A DNA stretch of 64,000 nt from an uncultured Collinsella sp. GTDB taxonomy: Bacteria > Actinomycetota > Coriobacteriia > Coriobacteriales > Coriobacteriaceae. Position 1 is the first letter of the stretch, and each line of letters begins with the position of its first letter. The notes under the pieces were generated by a model. It saw only the letters and a program-made list of their open reading frames with translations, was not told the origin of the DNA and made no database searches. The DNA lies in contig CAUFRY010000003.1 in the NCBI GenBank assembly GCA_959028445.1, positions 37,453-101,452 of the forward strand. Direction: 5' to 3'. Position numbers and translations under genes: made by a program. Below, piece by piece: positions 49,487 to 57,994 of the stretch.

Positions 49487-51052
49487 GCTGGTGTGGCGCC
49501 AGCGAGGGTCGGTGAGCGTACGCGCCACACCCAGTCCAACGGGCAGAAACGCTACGATGAGCACTGCGCGCACAAACCAGCCGAGCATATTGACCGTGTC
49601 GAAGGTGCACATGTAATACATCGAGCGATACAGATACAAGCCCGGCACCATAATGACAATCGAAGGCACCGTGAGGGCGATGCGCGGGTAGGTGAGCTTG
49701 ACTTCAGCCAAGCTTGCGAGCAGCCCCGATACCAGCGCGCCGATAAACGCTGCTGCCTCGGGAGGCATTCCCGTGCTGAGGCCCAGGAAGGGAATCATCG
49801 TCGGCGCATCGACAAGGGTCAGACGCAGGGTATTGGACACGGCGCCGATCAACCCAGCTGCCGCGGCCATCTTTACCGGGCTGTTGAACATCACCGAGAA
49901 GCCGAATACGCCAACGAAGCTCATCACCACGCGCAGGAGCGTAAGGGCAAGCGGCGAAAGGCCCAGTGGGGCAAAGTCGTCCGGCGCCAGGCCAACACAC
50001 TCGGCAACCATCCAACCTACGAGGGTCGCCATCACAATAATCGATACGGCATATGAAAGGCGCTCGATACCGCTTCGCATGTCGAGCTTAGCGATGTCGA
50101 GGCCTGCCGTAATGAGTGGAAAGCCGGGAATCACAAAGAGCATGGCGCCGATATAGCCTTCTTGGTGCGACATTGCCCCCGGTATGACCTGGCCAAGGCC
50201 GAGCAATGCCAGCAGATACGAAACGCAAGCGAGCGCAACGCCGGTCGTCAGCGCGCTGAACTGACCAAGGCCTTGCTTGAGAATATGGGAGCGGGCAAAG
50301 TTGCCGACACCCGCGCCCACGAACGCGCAGGCCATCTCGATAGGGCCGCCGCCGAGCAAAAAAACGAAGGCGCCACAGGCGCAGGCCGCCGCAAGGCCCT
50401 GTTGCCAAGGCACGTAATCAGGTTTTGAGCTCTCAACGGTCTTGAGCATCTCGTGATACTCATGCACCGTAAAACGGCGACCATATGTCTCGATTTCCTT
50501 TAGGAAGCTCTCCATCATCCAAATGCGATGGGTATTGACGCCCGTTGTGGGCAAGCTGACAACCTCATTAAAGCAGTGACCATCTTCGATGCAAGTACAC
50601 TCAAACGACAGGAGACTTAAGTCAACGTGGATGGTCACACCGAGTACGGCGGCGACGCGATTCATGGTATCGCGAACACGCCAGGCACCCGTTCCGCTCG
50701 CGAGCATAAGCATACCGGTGCGGCAGATGATGGATGATTTATCGGTGAGCGGCGCATCGACGGCAAGTTCATCGCCTGCCGTCACGATCTGGTGCCAGTC
50801 AGTTTTCATATGGAGCGCGCCGGCACGAACGCCGTGGTGCATGGGGGCTCTCGAAAGCAGCGAGTTAAGGCGCGAAGACTGTGGGAACTCCGTTGATTCG
50901 TCCTCAACCTCATCAGTCTCTCCATCGACCAGATCAAAGGAATCAAGCGGCGCTGGCTCGCGACGGTCGATCAGCTCCTCGTCCTCATCATCAAAGTAAT
51001 TGAACTGATCGAGCATGTCCTCTTCGATAGCACGCTCGCTCGCATCGTCCAT
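49484..51052 (-). CDS. Threonine/serine exporter, ThrE family
   Basis: The 522-residue protein has a long acidic N-terminus. A ThrE cytosolic domain follows (LASGTGAWRVRDTMNRVAAVLGVTIHVDLSLLSFECTC) and then about ten membrane helices, including GLAAACACGAFVFLLGGGP and VIPGFPLITAGLDIAKLDMRSGIERLSYA. ThrE-type proteins export threonine and serine by proton exchange. The fused N- and C-terminal halves match the single-chain actinobacterial form. It is monocistronic, ending in a stop-coupled hairpin. Confidence 0.88.
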   Translation of the reverse strand: MDDASERAIEEDMLDQFNYFDDEDEELIDRREPAPLDSFDLVDGETDEVEDESTEFPQSSRLNSLLSRAPMHHGVRAGALHMKTDWHQIVTAGDELAVDAPLTDKSSIICRTGMLMLASGTGAWRVRDTMNRVAAVLGVTIHVDLSLLSFECTCIEDGHCFNEVVSLPTTGVNTHRIWMMESFLKEIETYGRRFTVHEYHEMLKTVESSKPDYVPWQQGLAAACACGAFVFLLGGGPIEMACAFVGAGVGNFARSHILKQGLGQFSALTTGVALACVSYLLALLGLGQVIPGAMSHQEGYIGAMLFVIPGFPLITAGLDIAKLDMRSGIERLSYAVSIIVMATLVGWMVAECVGLAPDDFAPLGLSPLALTLLRVVMSFVGVFGFSVMFNSPVKMAAAAGLIGAVSNTLRLTLVDAPTMIPFLGLSTGMPPEAAAFIGALVSGLLASLAEVKLTYPRIALTVPSIVIMVPGLYLYRSMYYMCTFDTVNMLGWFVRAVLIVAFLPVGLGVARTLTDPRWRHTS

Positions 51053-51157
51053 ACAGGCACTCCCTTCCTACCGACTAACCCCATCCTAGGCAGCAACGGC
51101 TAAAGGAAACATAAAAGAGACGGCTGTCATGCGAGCCATGTTCGCAATAGCCATTGG

Positions 51158-51240
51158 GTAGTCATTGGGGACGTTCTTGAATGACTAGTCGTTTAAGAAC
51201 ACCCAACGACTAGTCGTTTAAGAACGTCCCCAATGACTAC
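51158..51240. repeat. Palindromic element with 21-bp arms and internal direct repeats
   Basis: GTAGTCATTGGGGACGTTCTT (51158-51178; shown here as 21 bases in total) and its exact inverse (51220-51240) enclose two direct copies of GACTAGTCGTTTAAGAAC (51183-51200 and 51208-51225). It lies in the 413-bp gap between lysS and the ThrE-like gene, which has no credible reading frame. The GGGGAC near each end recalls the GGGGACAGG hairpins. Confidence 0.85.
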
Positions 51241-51299
51241 TCCGACAACGCCGATGTTTCGGCAACGCCAGCGAGCGCCGTCCAGAGCGAACAAGTTGG

Positions 51300-51345
51300 C
51301 ATGAAAAAGGCAAGGCATAGACCTTCTGGTCATGCCTTGCCTTTT
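51300..51345 (-). terminator. Terminator of lysS
   Basis: AAAAGGCAAGGCAT pairs perfectly with ATGCCTTGCCTTTT around a 13-nt loop, followed on the minus strand by TTCATGCC. Weaker outer arms (AGAGCGA...) extend the stem. It lies 120 bp after the lysS stop, beyond two small hairpins. Confidence 0.85.
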
Positions 51346-51388
51346 GAATGACAAATTGTCGCTCTGGGCGGCGCGCAGCGTCGACCGG

Positions 51389-51462
51389 TCCGCCGTTCGG
51401 TAGAACGGCGGAACCTGAGGGCGCAGCGTCGAGCCGTTACGCGGTTCGTAGAACCGCGTAAC
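51389..51462. repeat. Two hairpins in a tandem duplication, GTTACGCGG family
   Basis: GCGCAGCGTCGA occurs at 51373-51384 and 51421-51432, each followed by a hairpin. The first is TCCGCCGTTC/GAACGGCGGA (51389-51412). The second is GTTACGCGGTTC/GAACCGCGTAAC (51436-51462) with a 3-nt loop. The stems differ at several paired positions while pairing is kept. The second lies 3 bp after the lysS stop. A related hairpin follows dtd at 55952-55979. Confidence 0.85.
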
Positions 51463-51465
51463 TAG

Positions 51466-53430
51466 TTAGTACATCTTTGCGCCGGCGGGGATGGAGGCGT
51501 CGAGCTGAATCAGGTTGAGGCGCTCCTCGCCCTCCTCCTCGTGGACAGCGCTGATCAGCATGCCGCAGCTGGGAATACCCATCATCTTGCGCGGAGGCAG
51601 GTTGGTGATGGCGAGCAAGGTCTTGCCAACCAGGTCCTCGGGCTCGTAATAAGCGTGAATACCGGAGAGGATGGTGCGGTCGGTGCCGGTGCCGTCGTCG
51701 AGCGTAAAGTTCAGCAGCTTCTTGGACTTCTTGACGGCCTCGCATGCCTTGACCTTCACAGCGCGGAAGTCGCTCTTGGAGAAGGTATCAAAGTCGACGA
51801 ACTCCTCAAACAGCGGCTCAACGGCGATCTTGGAGTAATCGAGCGTGGGCTTAAGCGACGTAACGAACGGGCTCGCGGCGTTGCCGGCCTCGGCAGCCTT
51901 GGCGGCAGCGGCACCGGACTGGAAACCCTTCTCGGGCTTCATGTGCGGGAACAGCAGCACGTCGCGGATAGAAGCCTGGTTGGTGAGCAGCATGACCACG
52001 CGGTCGATACCAATGCCAATGCCGCCCGCGGGAGGCATACCGTACTCGAGGGCGCGCACGTAGTCCTCGTCGTACTCCATGGCCTCGTCGTCACCGCCGG
52101 CCTTCTCGGCCATCTGGGCGGCAAAGCGCTCGGCCTGGTCGACCGGGTCGTTAAGCTCGGAGAACGCGTTGGCGTACTCGTGACCGGCAATAACCAGCTC
52201 AAAGCGGTGCGTCAGGCGCGGGTCGTCCTCAAAACGCTTGGCAAGCGGGCTGACCTCGATGGGGTAATCGCACACGAACGTCGGGTTGACGATGGTGTCC
52301 TCGCCCAGCTCATCGTAAATCTCGGCGATGATCTTGCCAGCAGTCCACTCGGGCTTGATCTCCAGGCCCTTCTCGCGCGCGGCGGCAGCAAGCTCCTCGA
52401 CCGGCGTGTCGATGGTGACCTGCTTGCCGAGCACTTCGGAGACGATGTCGGTCATGGGACGGCTGGCCCACTCACCAGAAAGGTCGATGGTCTGGCCCTG
52501 GTACTCGATGACCTCGGGGTTGCCGATGGCCTTGTTGGCAGCCTTGATGACACCTTGGGCGAGTGCCTTCATGCCCTCGAGGTCGGAGAAGGCACGGTAG
52601 GCCTCCATCGTGGTGAACTCGGGGTTGTGGGTAAGGTCCATGCCCTCGTTACGGAAGATGCGGCCGATCTCGAACACGCGCTCAAAACCACCGACGATGC
52701 AGCGCTTGAGGTGCAGCTCGGTGGCAATACGCAGGTAGCACTCCTGATCGAGCGCGTTGAAGTGGGTAATGAACGGCTTGGCAGTAGCGCCGCCTTGGAT
52801 GGTCTGCAGAATGGGGGTCTCGACCTCCATGTAGCCGTCGGACTCCATAAAGCGACGGAAGGTGGAGAGAATCTGCGAACGCTTACGGAAGGTCTCGCGA
52901 ACGTCGTCGTTGGCGATCAGGTCGACATAGCGCTGGCGATAGCGGGTCTCCTTATCGGAAAGACCGTGGAACTTCTCGGGCAGCGGACGAACGGCCTTGG
53001 CAAGCAGGGTCGCGCTCTTAGGGGCAACGGAAAGCTGGCCACGCTGGGTGCGCACGACCACTCCGGTCACGCCCAGGATGTCGCCCAGATCGAGGGCCTT
53101 GAGCGTACTCCAGGCAGCCTCGTCCATGTCGTTGATGCGGCAGAACAGCTGAATCTCGGCAGTCGCATCGCGCACGACGATGAACATGATCTTGCCCTGA
53201 CCGCGCTTGGCGACCACACGGCCGGCGATCTTCACGACGTCCTCGGTGTCCTCGCCATCGGCAAGATCGGCGTACTTAGTCTCGATATCGGCGACGTAGT
53301 CCTCAAGCTCAGAGTGCTCGGGATAGGGGTTCTGGCCCGCCTCGAACAGGGCGGCGCGCTTGGCCAGGCGGGTGGCGCGCTCGTCGTTGAGCGTCGATGC
53401 CTGATCGGCGGCGTTCTGGTTCTCTGCCAT
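51466..53430 (-). CDS. lysS: Lysine-tRNA ligase with C-terminal tRNA-binding domain
   Basis: The 654-residue protein has a class II LysRS core: an OB-fold anticodon domain (GRVVAKRGQGKIMFIVVRD), motif 2 FRNEGMDLTHNPEFTTMEAY, and motif 3 GGIGIGIDRVVMLLTNQASIRDVLLFP. About 110 extra residues form a Trbp111/EMAP-like domain (FVDFDTFSKSDFRAVKVKACEAVKKSKKLLNFTLDDGTGTDRTILSGIH; PPRKMMGIPSCGMLISA), usually found at the end of MetRS. The fusion may increase tRNA affinity. It is followed by a GTTACGCGG hairpin. Confidence 0.95.
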   Translation of the reverse strand: MAENQNAADQASTLNDERATRLAKRAALFEAGQNPYPEHSELEDYVADIETKYADLADGEDTEDVVKIAGRVVAKRGQGKIMFIVVRDATAEIQLFCRINDMDEAAWSTLKALDLGDILGVTGVVVRTQRGQLSVAPKSATLLAKAVRPLPEKFHGLSDKETRYRQRYVDLIANDDVRETFRKRSQILSTFRRFMESDGYMEVETPILQTIQGGATAKPFITHFNALDQECYLRIATELHLKRCIVGGFERVFEIGRIFRNEGMDLTHNPEFTTMEAYRAFSDLEGMKALAQGVIKAANKAIGNPEVIEYQGQTIDLSGEWASRPMTDIVSEVLGKQVTIDTPVEELAAAAREKGLEIKPEWTAGKIIAEIYDELGEDTIVNPTFVCDYPIEVSPLAKRFEDDPRLTHRFELVIAGHEYANAFSELNDPVDQAERFAAQMAEKAGGDDEAMEYDEDYVRALEYGMPPAGGIGIGIDRVVMLLTNQASIRDVLLFPHMKPEKGFQSGAAAAKAAEAGNAASPFVTSLKPTLDYSKIAVEPLFEEFVDFDTFSKSDFRAVKVKACEAVKKSKKLLNFTLDDGTGTDRTILSGIHAYYEPEDLVGKTLLAITNLPPRKMMGIPSCGMLISAVHEEEGEERLNLIQLDASIPAGAKMY

Positions 53431-53445
53431 AAGTTAGCTCCTCAA

Positions 53446-53481
53446 ACTAAAACGCTCCCCAGGATTCGGTCCCAGGGAGCG
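53446..53481 (-). terminator. Terminator of greA
   Basis: CGCTCCCTGGG pairs with the CCCAGGGAGCG-like arm (CCCC AGGGAGCG; some loop ambiguity), and TTTTAGTTTG follows on the minus strand. It lies 29 bp after greA and just before the lysS start, so the two genes are largely separate units. Confidence 0.8.
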
Positions 53482-53509
53482 AAAACATACCTTTACGCGG
53501 GACCGTGGT

Positions 53510-53980
53510 CTAGCGTGCGATCTTGGCGATGGTGTAGACGCGAGTCTTGCCGGAAGGCGTAACGACCTCGACGGAGTCGCCCTCGCCGTGACCGATGATG
53601 GCGTGGCCGACCGGAGACTCGTTGGAGATCTTGTGCTCGAGCGAGTTGGTCTCGGTGGTACCGACGAGCGTGACTTCCATGACCTCGCCGTTGGGATCAA
53701 TCAGCGAAACGGTGGAACCGATGGAGACGGTCAGGTCGCCCGTGGTGGCAGCAACCTGAGCGTTGGCGAGGATGGCCTGGATCTCGGCAATACGAGCGGC
53801 GTTCTGGGCCTGCTTGTCCTTAGCGGCGTCGTACTCGGAGTTCTCCGAAAGGTCGCCGAACGCGCGGGCTTCCTTGATGTCCTCGACGATCTCCTTGGCG
53901 TAATCGCCCTCACGCCAAGCGAGCTCCTCGACGAGCTTCTGGCGGCCCTCAGCGGTCAGTACGATCTGGCTTGCGTCCAT
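53510..53980 (-). CDS. greA: Transcription elongation factor GreA
   Basis: The 156-residue protein has the N-terminal coiled coil with the acidic tip (FGDLSENSEYDAAKDKQAQNAARIAEIQ) and a C-terminal FKBP-like domain (LEHKISNESPVGHAIIGHGEGDSVEVVTPSGKTRVYTI). It triggers RNA cleavage in backtracked RNA polymerase. GGGGAGATA precedes the ATG at 53980. Confidence 0.95.
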   Translation of the reverse strand: MDASQIVLTAEGRQKLVEELAWREGDYAKEIVEDIKEARAFGDLSENSEYDAAKDKQAQNAARIAEIQAILANAQVAATTGDLTVSIGSTVSLIDPNGEVMEVTLVGTTETNSLEHKISNESPVGHAIIGHGEGDSVEVVTPSGKTRVYTIAKIAR

Positions 53981-54025
53981 ACGGATATCTCCCCAACTCT
54001 GATCAAACAATCAACTGTCAACAAA

Positions 54026-54061
54026 ACGAAAAAGACCGGCTAGCCTGCGGGCAAGCCGGTC
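54026..54061 (-). terminator. Terminator of tatA
   Basis: GACCGGC pairs with GCCGGTC around a 14-nt loop containing a second GCCTGCGGGC stem, followed on the minus strand by TTTTTCGTTTTG. It lies 26 bp after the tatA stop. Confidence 0.87.
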
Positions 54062-54086
54062 AGGTGCTCACCCCAAAGGGATGGGA

Positions 54087-54362
54087 CTACTCTGCGTCCG
54101 CGTCGCTGTCCTCTGCCTGCTTCTTCTTGGCAGCAGCGAGCTTGGCCTCGAGCTCAGCGATCTCCTTGTCCTCCTCGGACTGCTCGACCACGACCTCCTC
54201 GGCCTGCTTGGTCTCGGCCTTATCGTCGCCCTCCATACCCTCGCGGATATTCTTGACGGTAGAGCCGAGGGACTTGCCGAGCTTCGGCAGGTTCTTGGGC
54301 CCGAAGATAATCAGGACAACGACGAGAATAATGATGAGCTCAGGAGCCCTCAGTCCAAACAT
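54087..54362 (-). CDS. tatA: Sec-independent protein translocase TatA/E
   Basis: The 91-residue protein starts MFGLRAPELIIILVVVLIIFGPKNLPKLGKSLGSTVKNI. This is the short membrane helix, FGPKNLPKLG hinge and amphipathic helix of TatA. A charged Glu/Lys tail follows. It forms the pore part of the twin-arginine pathway. tatC is not in the window, so the genes are split. GGAGGT lies 6 nt before the ATG. A Tat-type signal occurs on the TrpX-like lipoprotein at 14563. Confidence 0.92.
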   Translation of the reverse strand: MFGLRAPELIIILVVVLIIFGPKNLPKLGKSLGSTVKNIREGMEGDDKAETKQAEEVVVEQSEEDKEIAELEAKLAAAKKKQAEDSDADAE

Positions 54363-54433
54363 GTAGACCTCCACAATACAGCGAGACAAGCTCGAATGAG
54401 TATACCGCGGGTATCGCGGTATCACAACAATAG

Positions 54434-54464
54434 CTAAAAAAAGGGACCGCAAGAAGCGGTCCCT
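54434..54464 (-). terminator. Terminator of tRNA-Pro
   Basis: AGGGACCGCTTCTTGCGGTCCCT folds as a tight hairpin and is followed on the minus strand by TTTTTTAGC, 11 bp after the tRNA. Confidence 0.9.
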
Positions 54465-54474
54465 CCTCATGCTC

Positions 54475-54551
54475 TGGTCGGGTTGACTGGATTTGAACCA
54501 GCGACCCCTGCGTCCCGAACGCAGTGCTCTACCAAACTGAGCCACAACCCG
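54475..54551 (-). tRNA. tRNA-Pro (anticodon CGG)
   Basis: A 77-nt cloverleaf with acceptor CGGGTTG/CAACCCG, anticodon stem CTGCG/CGCAG, loop TTCGGGA with CGG, T arm GGTTCAAATCC and encoded CCA. It is transcribed alone between ispE and tatA. A TACTAT -10-like box lies about 10 bp upstream. Confidence 0.94.
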
Positions 54552-54600
54552 TTAGCTCGACTATAGTAACAAAGATTTCCGTCGTGTGCTAGAGAAATTT

Positions 54601-55497
54601 TTACTTCTTTGGCACTTCGACGCGAACCGTGTTGGGAATGAACTGCGTCGCGCAGGACCACCAGCCGTTTTGCTGGGCAGCGTCGGCAAGCCTTTCGGCC
54701 ATGGCGGCGGTGCCGCAAATGGCAAACGAGCAGGCACCCGATCCGCACACATCTACAGCAACGGTGCCGTCCTGTTTACGCAGCCAATCGAGAACCGTTT
54801 GAATCTGCGGCTCCATCTGTGCGGAAATGACACCCAAGTTGTTATGGATGAGTGCATATGCCGTCTCGGCATCACCAGCACGCAAGGCAGAAGCTATCGC
54901 GCCGGGCTCGTCCGCAGGCACCGGGGCCTCGTCAAAACGTCGATAGGCTTCAATTGTCGAAACACTTGCCTCGCGCGGCTTGACCAACACGACGGGCGTT
55001 GCGGGCAGCGCGGGGTACTCAGTTGCCAGCACGTCTCCTCCACCTACGTAGAACGCAGGGCTCGCATGCAAAAAGAACGGGACGTCGGCACCAATGCCCC
55101 GCGCAATATCGTCGAGCGCTGGGTCGGTGCGATCAATGCCCCAGAGCTCCGCCAAGGCGACAATGACCGCGGCCGCATCCGTCGAGGGGCCGCCCAAGCC
55201 GGCGCACAATGGAATGCGCTTCTCAATCGTCACGCAGATGTTTGCCTCGCGACCATAATGCTCGGCCATAGCAACAGCAGCCCGATACGCCGTATTCTTT
55301 TGCATGGGAAAATCTGATGCCGAAACCGTCTGGACGGTCAGCGCCTGCGCCGGCGTGACCGTCACGGTATCGGAAAGACCGACGGCTGCCATCAGGGAAT
55401 CGACCCTGTGGTAGCCGCGGTCATCGCGCTCGGTATGAACCCCCAGGTAGAGGTTAATCTTTGCCGGCGCGGAAAGAGTCAGGGACCGATCGGTCAC
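54601..55497 (-). CDS. ispE: 4-diphosphocytidyl-2-C-methyl-D-erythritol kinase
   Basis: The 298-residue GHMP kinase has LTLSAPAKINLYLGVH, the ATP loop RIPLCAGLGGPSTDAAAVI and a C-terminal VDVCGSGACSFAICG glycine motif. It phosphorylates the ispD product in isoprenoid synthesis. It starts 3 bp after veg, the order veg-ispE being common in Gram-positives. Confidence 0.95.
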   Translation of the reverse strand: MTDRSLTLSAPAKINLYLGVHTERDDRGYHRVDSLMAAVGLSDTVTVTPAQALTVQTVSASDFPMQKNTAYRAAVAMAEHYGREANICVTIEKRIPLCAGLGGPSTDAAAVIVALAELWGIDRTDPALDDIARGIGADVPFFLHASPAFYVGGGDVLATEYPALPATPVVLVKPREASVSTIEAYRRFDEAPVPADEPGAIASALRAGDAETAYALIHNNLGVISAQMEPQIQTVLDWLRKQDGTVAVDVCGSGACSFAICGTAAMAERLADAAQQNGWWSCATQFIPNTVRVEVPKK

Positions 55498-55499
55498 CG

Positions 55500-55796
55500 T
55501 TAATGCTCCTCGAGCTGATTGCCGAGCGGGGTAAAGATATGCTCGCCGCTCTCGGGGTCGAACAGCTCGACCTGGCCGGTGAGGACATCGATGTACTGGT
55601 AGGACTGACGCGACTTGCGGCCGCGACGCTCGTCAACCTCGACAATGAAGACGGCCGGGTGGACGCTCTTGATGGTGCCCATGCGCTCGACGACGCGGGT
55701 ACGGCCCATGTTGGCCTTAACCTTGACGCGATCGCCCACCATATCGGTCAGCTTCTCGTGGATGTCGTCGACGTGATTGACTTCCATCTCTTCCAT
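55500..55796 (-). CDS. veg: Veg family protein
   Basis: The 98-residue protein resembles Bacillus Veg in size and layout: IHEKLTDMVGDRVKVKANMGRTRVVERMGTI, the AVFIVEVDE strand and SYQYIDVLTGQVELF. Veg stimulates biofilm genes in Bacillus; its biochemical role is unknown. It is upstream of ispE, as in Bacillus (veg lies close to ispE). The ATG at 55796 is chosen for the GGAGG 8 nt upstream. Confidence 0.85.
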   Translation of the reverse strand: MEEMEVNHVDDIHEKLTDMVGDRVKVKANMGRTRVVERMGTIKSVHPAVFIVEVDERRGRKSRQSYQYIDVLTGQVELFDPESGEHIFTPLGNQLEEH

Positions 55797-55951
55797 GAAC
55801 AGGGCCTCCAGAAGGTGCAATTCAAAAAGGGGATAATACCCCTAAGATAGACAAAACTCTAATACTATAGCACCCTGTTGTGGCCATACGCAAGTAGCTA
55901 AAAAAGCCCGGTCTCGAATACGTACCAGACGACAACCTCGCATGACCAGTT

Positions 55952-55979
55952 GTTACGCGGTTTGGTAAAACCGCGTAAC
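55952..55979. repeat. GTTACGCGG hairpin directly after dtd
   Basis: GTTACGCGGTTT pairs perfectly with AAACCGCGTAAC around a 4-nt loop (55952-55979), starting at the base after the TAG stop of dtd. Outer CGACAACCT/AGGTTGTCG segments extend the pairing into the dtd coding end. It matches the hairpin after lysS (51436-51462) at nearly all positions. Confidence 0.88.
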
Positions 55980-56426
55980 CTAAAGGTTGTCGGTGTCCAA
56001 GACGATGGTGAATGGGCCGTCGTTGACCAGGTCGACCTTCATGTCGGCGCCAAAGATACCGTGCGCCACGTGTTCGACATCTTGACGAACGAGCGTCAGG
56101 AAGTACTCGTAGAGCTCGTTGGCGACATCGGGGGCACCGGCATCCGTAAACGATGGGCGGCGACCGTGGCGGCAGTCGGCGAACAGCGTGAACTGCGACA
56201 CCACGAGCACCTCGCCGTCGACATCGGCAAGCGCCAAGTTGGTCTTGCCGTTCTCGTCCTCGTTGATACGCAGCCCGCGGAGCTTGCCCCACAGCTTGTC
56301 GGCCTCGGCACGCGTATCGCCATGGCCCACACCCAGCAGCACCAGGTAGCCGCGTCCAATGCGGCCCACGCACTCGCCGTCGACCGTCACGCCGGCGTTG
56401 AGCACGCGCTGCACCACCGCACGCAC
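55980..56426 (-). CDS. dtd: D-aminoacyl-tRNA deacylase
   Basis: The 148-residue protein has [18 protein letters not shown], the [17 protein letters not shown] cross-subunit motif and [13 protein letters not shown], matching Dtd (SQxTL and NxGPxT/F-type motifs). It removes D-amino acids or glycine from mischarged tRNAs. It starts 3 bp after rdgB, so the two are co-translated. Confidence 0.95.
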   Translation of the reverse strand: MRAVVQRVLNAGVTVDGECVGRIGRGYLVLLGVGHGDTRAEADKLWGKLRGLRINEDENGKTNLALADVDGEVLVVSQFTLFADCRHGRRPSFTDAGAPDVANELYEYFLTLVRQDVEHVAHGIFGADMKVDLVNDGPFTIVLDTDNL

Positions 56427-56429
56427 GGT

Positions 56430-57071
56430 CTACTCCTCGCCCGTCAGCTTGGCGGACAGATGTTCGAGCGCGTGGAAACGATGGCTGATGGCGTTCTTCT
56501 CGTCAGCCGTCAGCTCGGCCATGGTCTTGCCCGGCGTGTCGACCGGCAGGAACAGCGGGTCGTAGCCAAAGCCGTGATCGCCGCGGCCCTCGTGCGCGAT
56601 AACGCCCTCGCAGGCGCCCTCGCCATAGGTGACCAAACCGTCCGTGTCGATGAGCGCGACGACGCTCATAAAGCGCGCAGTGCGGTCCTCGTCGGCCACG
56701 CCCTCCAGATTCACGAGCAGCTTGGCGTTGTTGGCGGCATCGTCGCCGTGCACGCCCGCATAGCGCGCGCTATACACACCGGGCTCACCGTCCAGCGCGT
56801 CGACGACCAAGCCCGAATCGTCGGCGATGGCCATAAGGCCCGTCTCCTCAACCGCGGCTTGGGCTTTGATGATGGCGTTCTCCAAAAACGTCGTGCCGTT
56901 TTCCTCGGGATCCTCAAAATCACCCAGCTGGCCGAGCGCCACAAAGCGCACCTCGGGCATGACCTTGCCCAAAATGGCCTCGATCTCGGTGAGCTTATGG
57001 GCGTTGCCCGTTGCCACGACGATGGTCGCCGCCGGGTCGAGGGTGTCGATGTCAATCTTCTCAAGTGCCAT
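56430..57071 (-). CDS. rdgB: dITP/XTP pyrophosphatase (RdgB/HAM1)
   Basis: The 213-residue protein has VVATGNAHKLTEIEAIL, ENGTTFLENAIIKAQAA, ADDSGLVVDALDGEPGVYSARYAG and HGFGYDPLFLP, the HAM1 family signature. It hydrolyses deaminated purine nucleotides. It lies 144 bp after rph, with a stop-coupled hairpin between, and is coupled to dtd. Confidence 0.95.
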   Translation of the reverse strand: MALEKIDIDTLDPAATIVVATGNAHKLTEIEAILGKVMPEVRFVALGQLGDFEDPEENGTTFLENAIIKAQAAVEETGLMAIADDSGLVVDALDGEPGVYSARYAGVHGDDAANNAKLLVNLEGVADEDRTARFMSVVALIDTDGLVTYGEGACEGVIAHEGRGDHGFGYDPLFLPVDTPGKTMAELTADEKNAISHRFHALEHLSAKLTGEE

Positions 57072-57179
57072 GACTGGCCTCCTTGTCTCTATAGCAATGC
57101 CGCGCCGAGGGCGACGAGGGCCTCTGCCTCTCCCCTCTCAATCAACGGCTGTCTTGTGCCTAGACGTCTCTGCAGATAA

Positions 57180-57216
57180 AACCTACCAAATTAAACCTGT
57201 CCCTTTTTGGTAGGTT
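57180..57216 (-). repeat. Stop-coupled GGGACAGG hairpin, copy 5
   Basis: On the minus strand the TAA stop of rph begins AACCTACCAAA, followed by AAGGGACAGGTTTAA and TTTGGTAGGTT, a perfect 11-bp stem (57180-57190 with 57206-57216). It matches copy 1 at 17456 almost base for base. Confidence 0.92.
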
Positions 57217-57940
57217 AGGCGAGGGCTTGGCGCTGAAGCTCGATGAGCTCGGCGATACCTTTGTCGCCCAGGTCGAGCAGGGCGTTGAGGCGCTTACGGT
57301 CGAAGGGCGCCTGCTCGCCGGTGCCCTGGAGCTCGATCATCTCACCGGTGTCGGTGGCGACGAGGTTCATGTCGACCTCGGCATGGCTGTCCTCGGAATA
57401 ATCCAAGTCGAGCAGAGTGTTGCCGTCGACAACGCCCATGGAGATGGCAGCCACCTGGCCGATAAGCGGGATGCGCTCGATCTTGCCCGCCTCGACCCAC
57501 ATGGCGAGGGCGTCGTGCAGCGCCACCCAGGCGCCGGTGATGCTCGCTGTACGCGTGCCGCCATCGGCCTGAATCACATCGCAGTCGACGGTGACGGTGT
57601 ACTCGCCGAGCGCCTTCATGTTGACGACGGTACGCAGGCTGCGGCCAATGAGGCGCTCGATCTCCATGGAGCGGCCCTTGCGGTTGGCGTGCTCGCGCTT
57701 GCAGCGCTTGCCGGTCGACGCCGGCAGCATGGCGTATTCCGCGGTCACCCAGCCGGCCTTAGCTCCCTTTCGCCAGCCCGGCACGCCCTCCTCGATAGTG
57801 GCGGCGCACAGCACGCGCGTGTCACCGAACTCGGCCAGACACGAGCCGTGAGCGTGCTTCATGACGCCACGGGTGAGCTTAACGGGGCGCAACTCGTTGG
57901 CGGCGCGACCGTTGGCGCGGTTGACCTGCATGTACTCCAT
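57215..57940 (-). CDS. rph: Ribonuclease PH
   Basis: The 241-residue protein has [91 protein letters not shown] and [11 protein letters not shown]. This is the RNase PH fold with its phosphate-binding site. It trims tRNA 3' ends. GAAAGGAT lies upstream. It is part of murI-rph-rdgB-dtd. Confidence 0.96.
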   Translation of the reverse strand: MEYMQVNRANGRAANELRPVKLTRGVMKHAHGSCLAEFGDTRVLCAATIEEGVPGWRKGAKAGWVTAEYAMLPASTGKRCKREHANRKGRSMEIERLIGRSLRTVVNMKALGEYTVTVDCDVIQADGGTRTASITGAWVALHDALAMWVEAGKIERIPLIGQVAAISMGVVDGNTLLDLDYSEDSHAEVDMNLVATDTGEMIELQGTGEQAPFDRKRLNALLDLGDKGIAELIELQRQALA

Positions 57941-57994
57941 AGAAATATCCTTTCGGCAAAAGATGTGGCGAAGGCTTTGGCGGCTGCCTTACAT

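Noticed and set aside
51541..53562. 673-residue plus-strand reading frame opposite lysS
   Set aside because: Antisense to a certain synthetase gene; Gly/Val/Leu/Asp-rich composition is that of a shadow frame.
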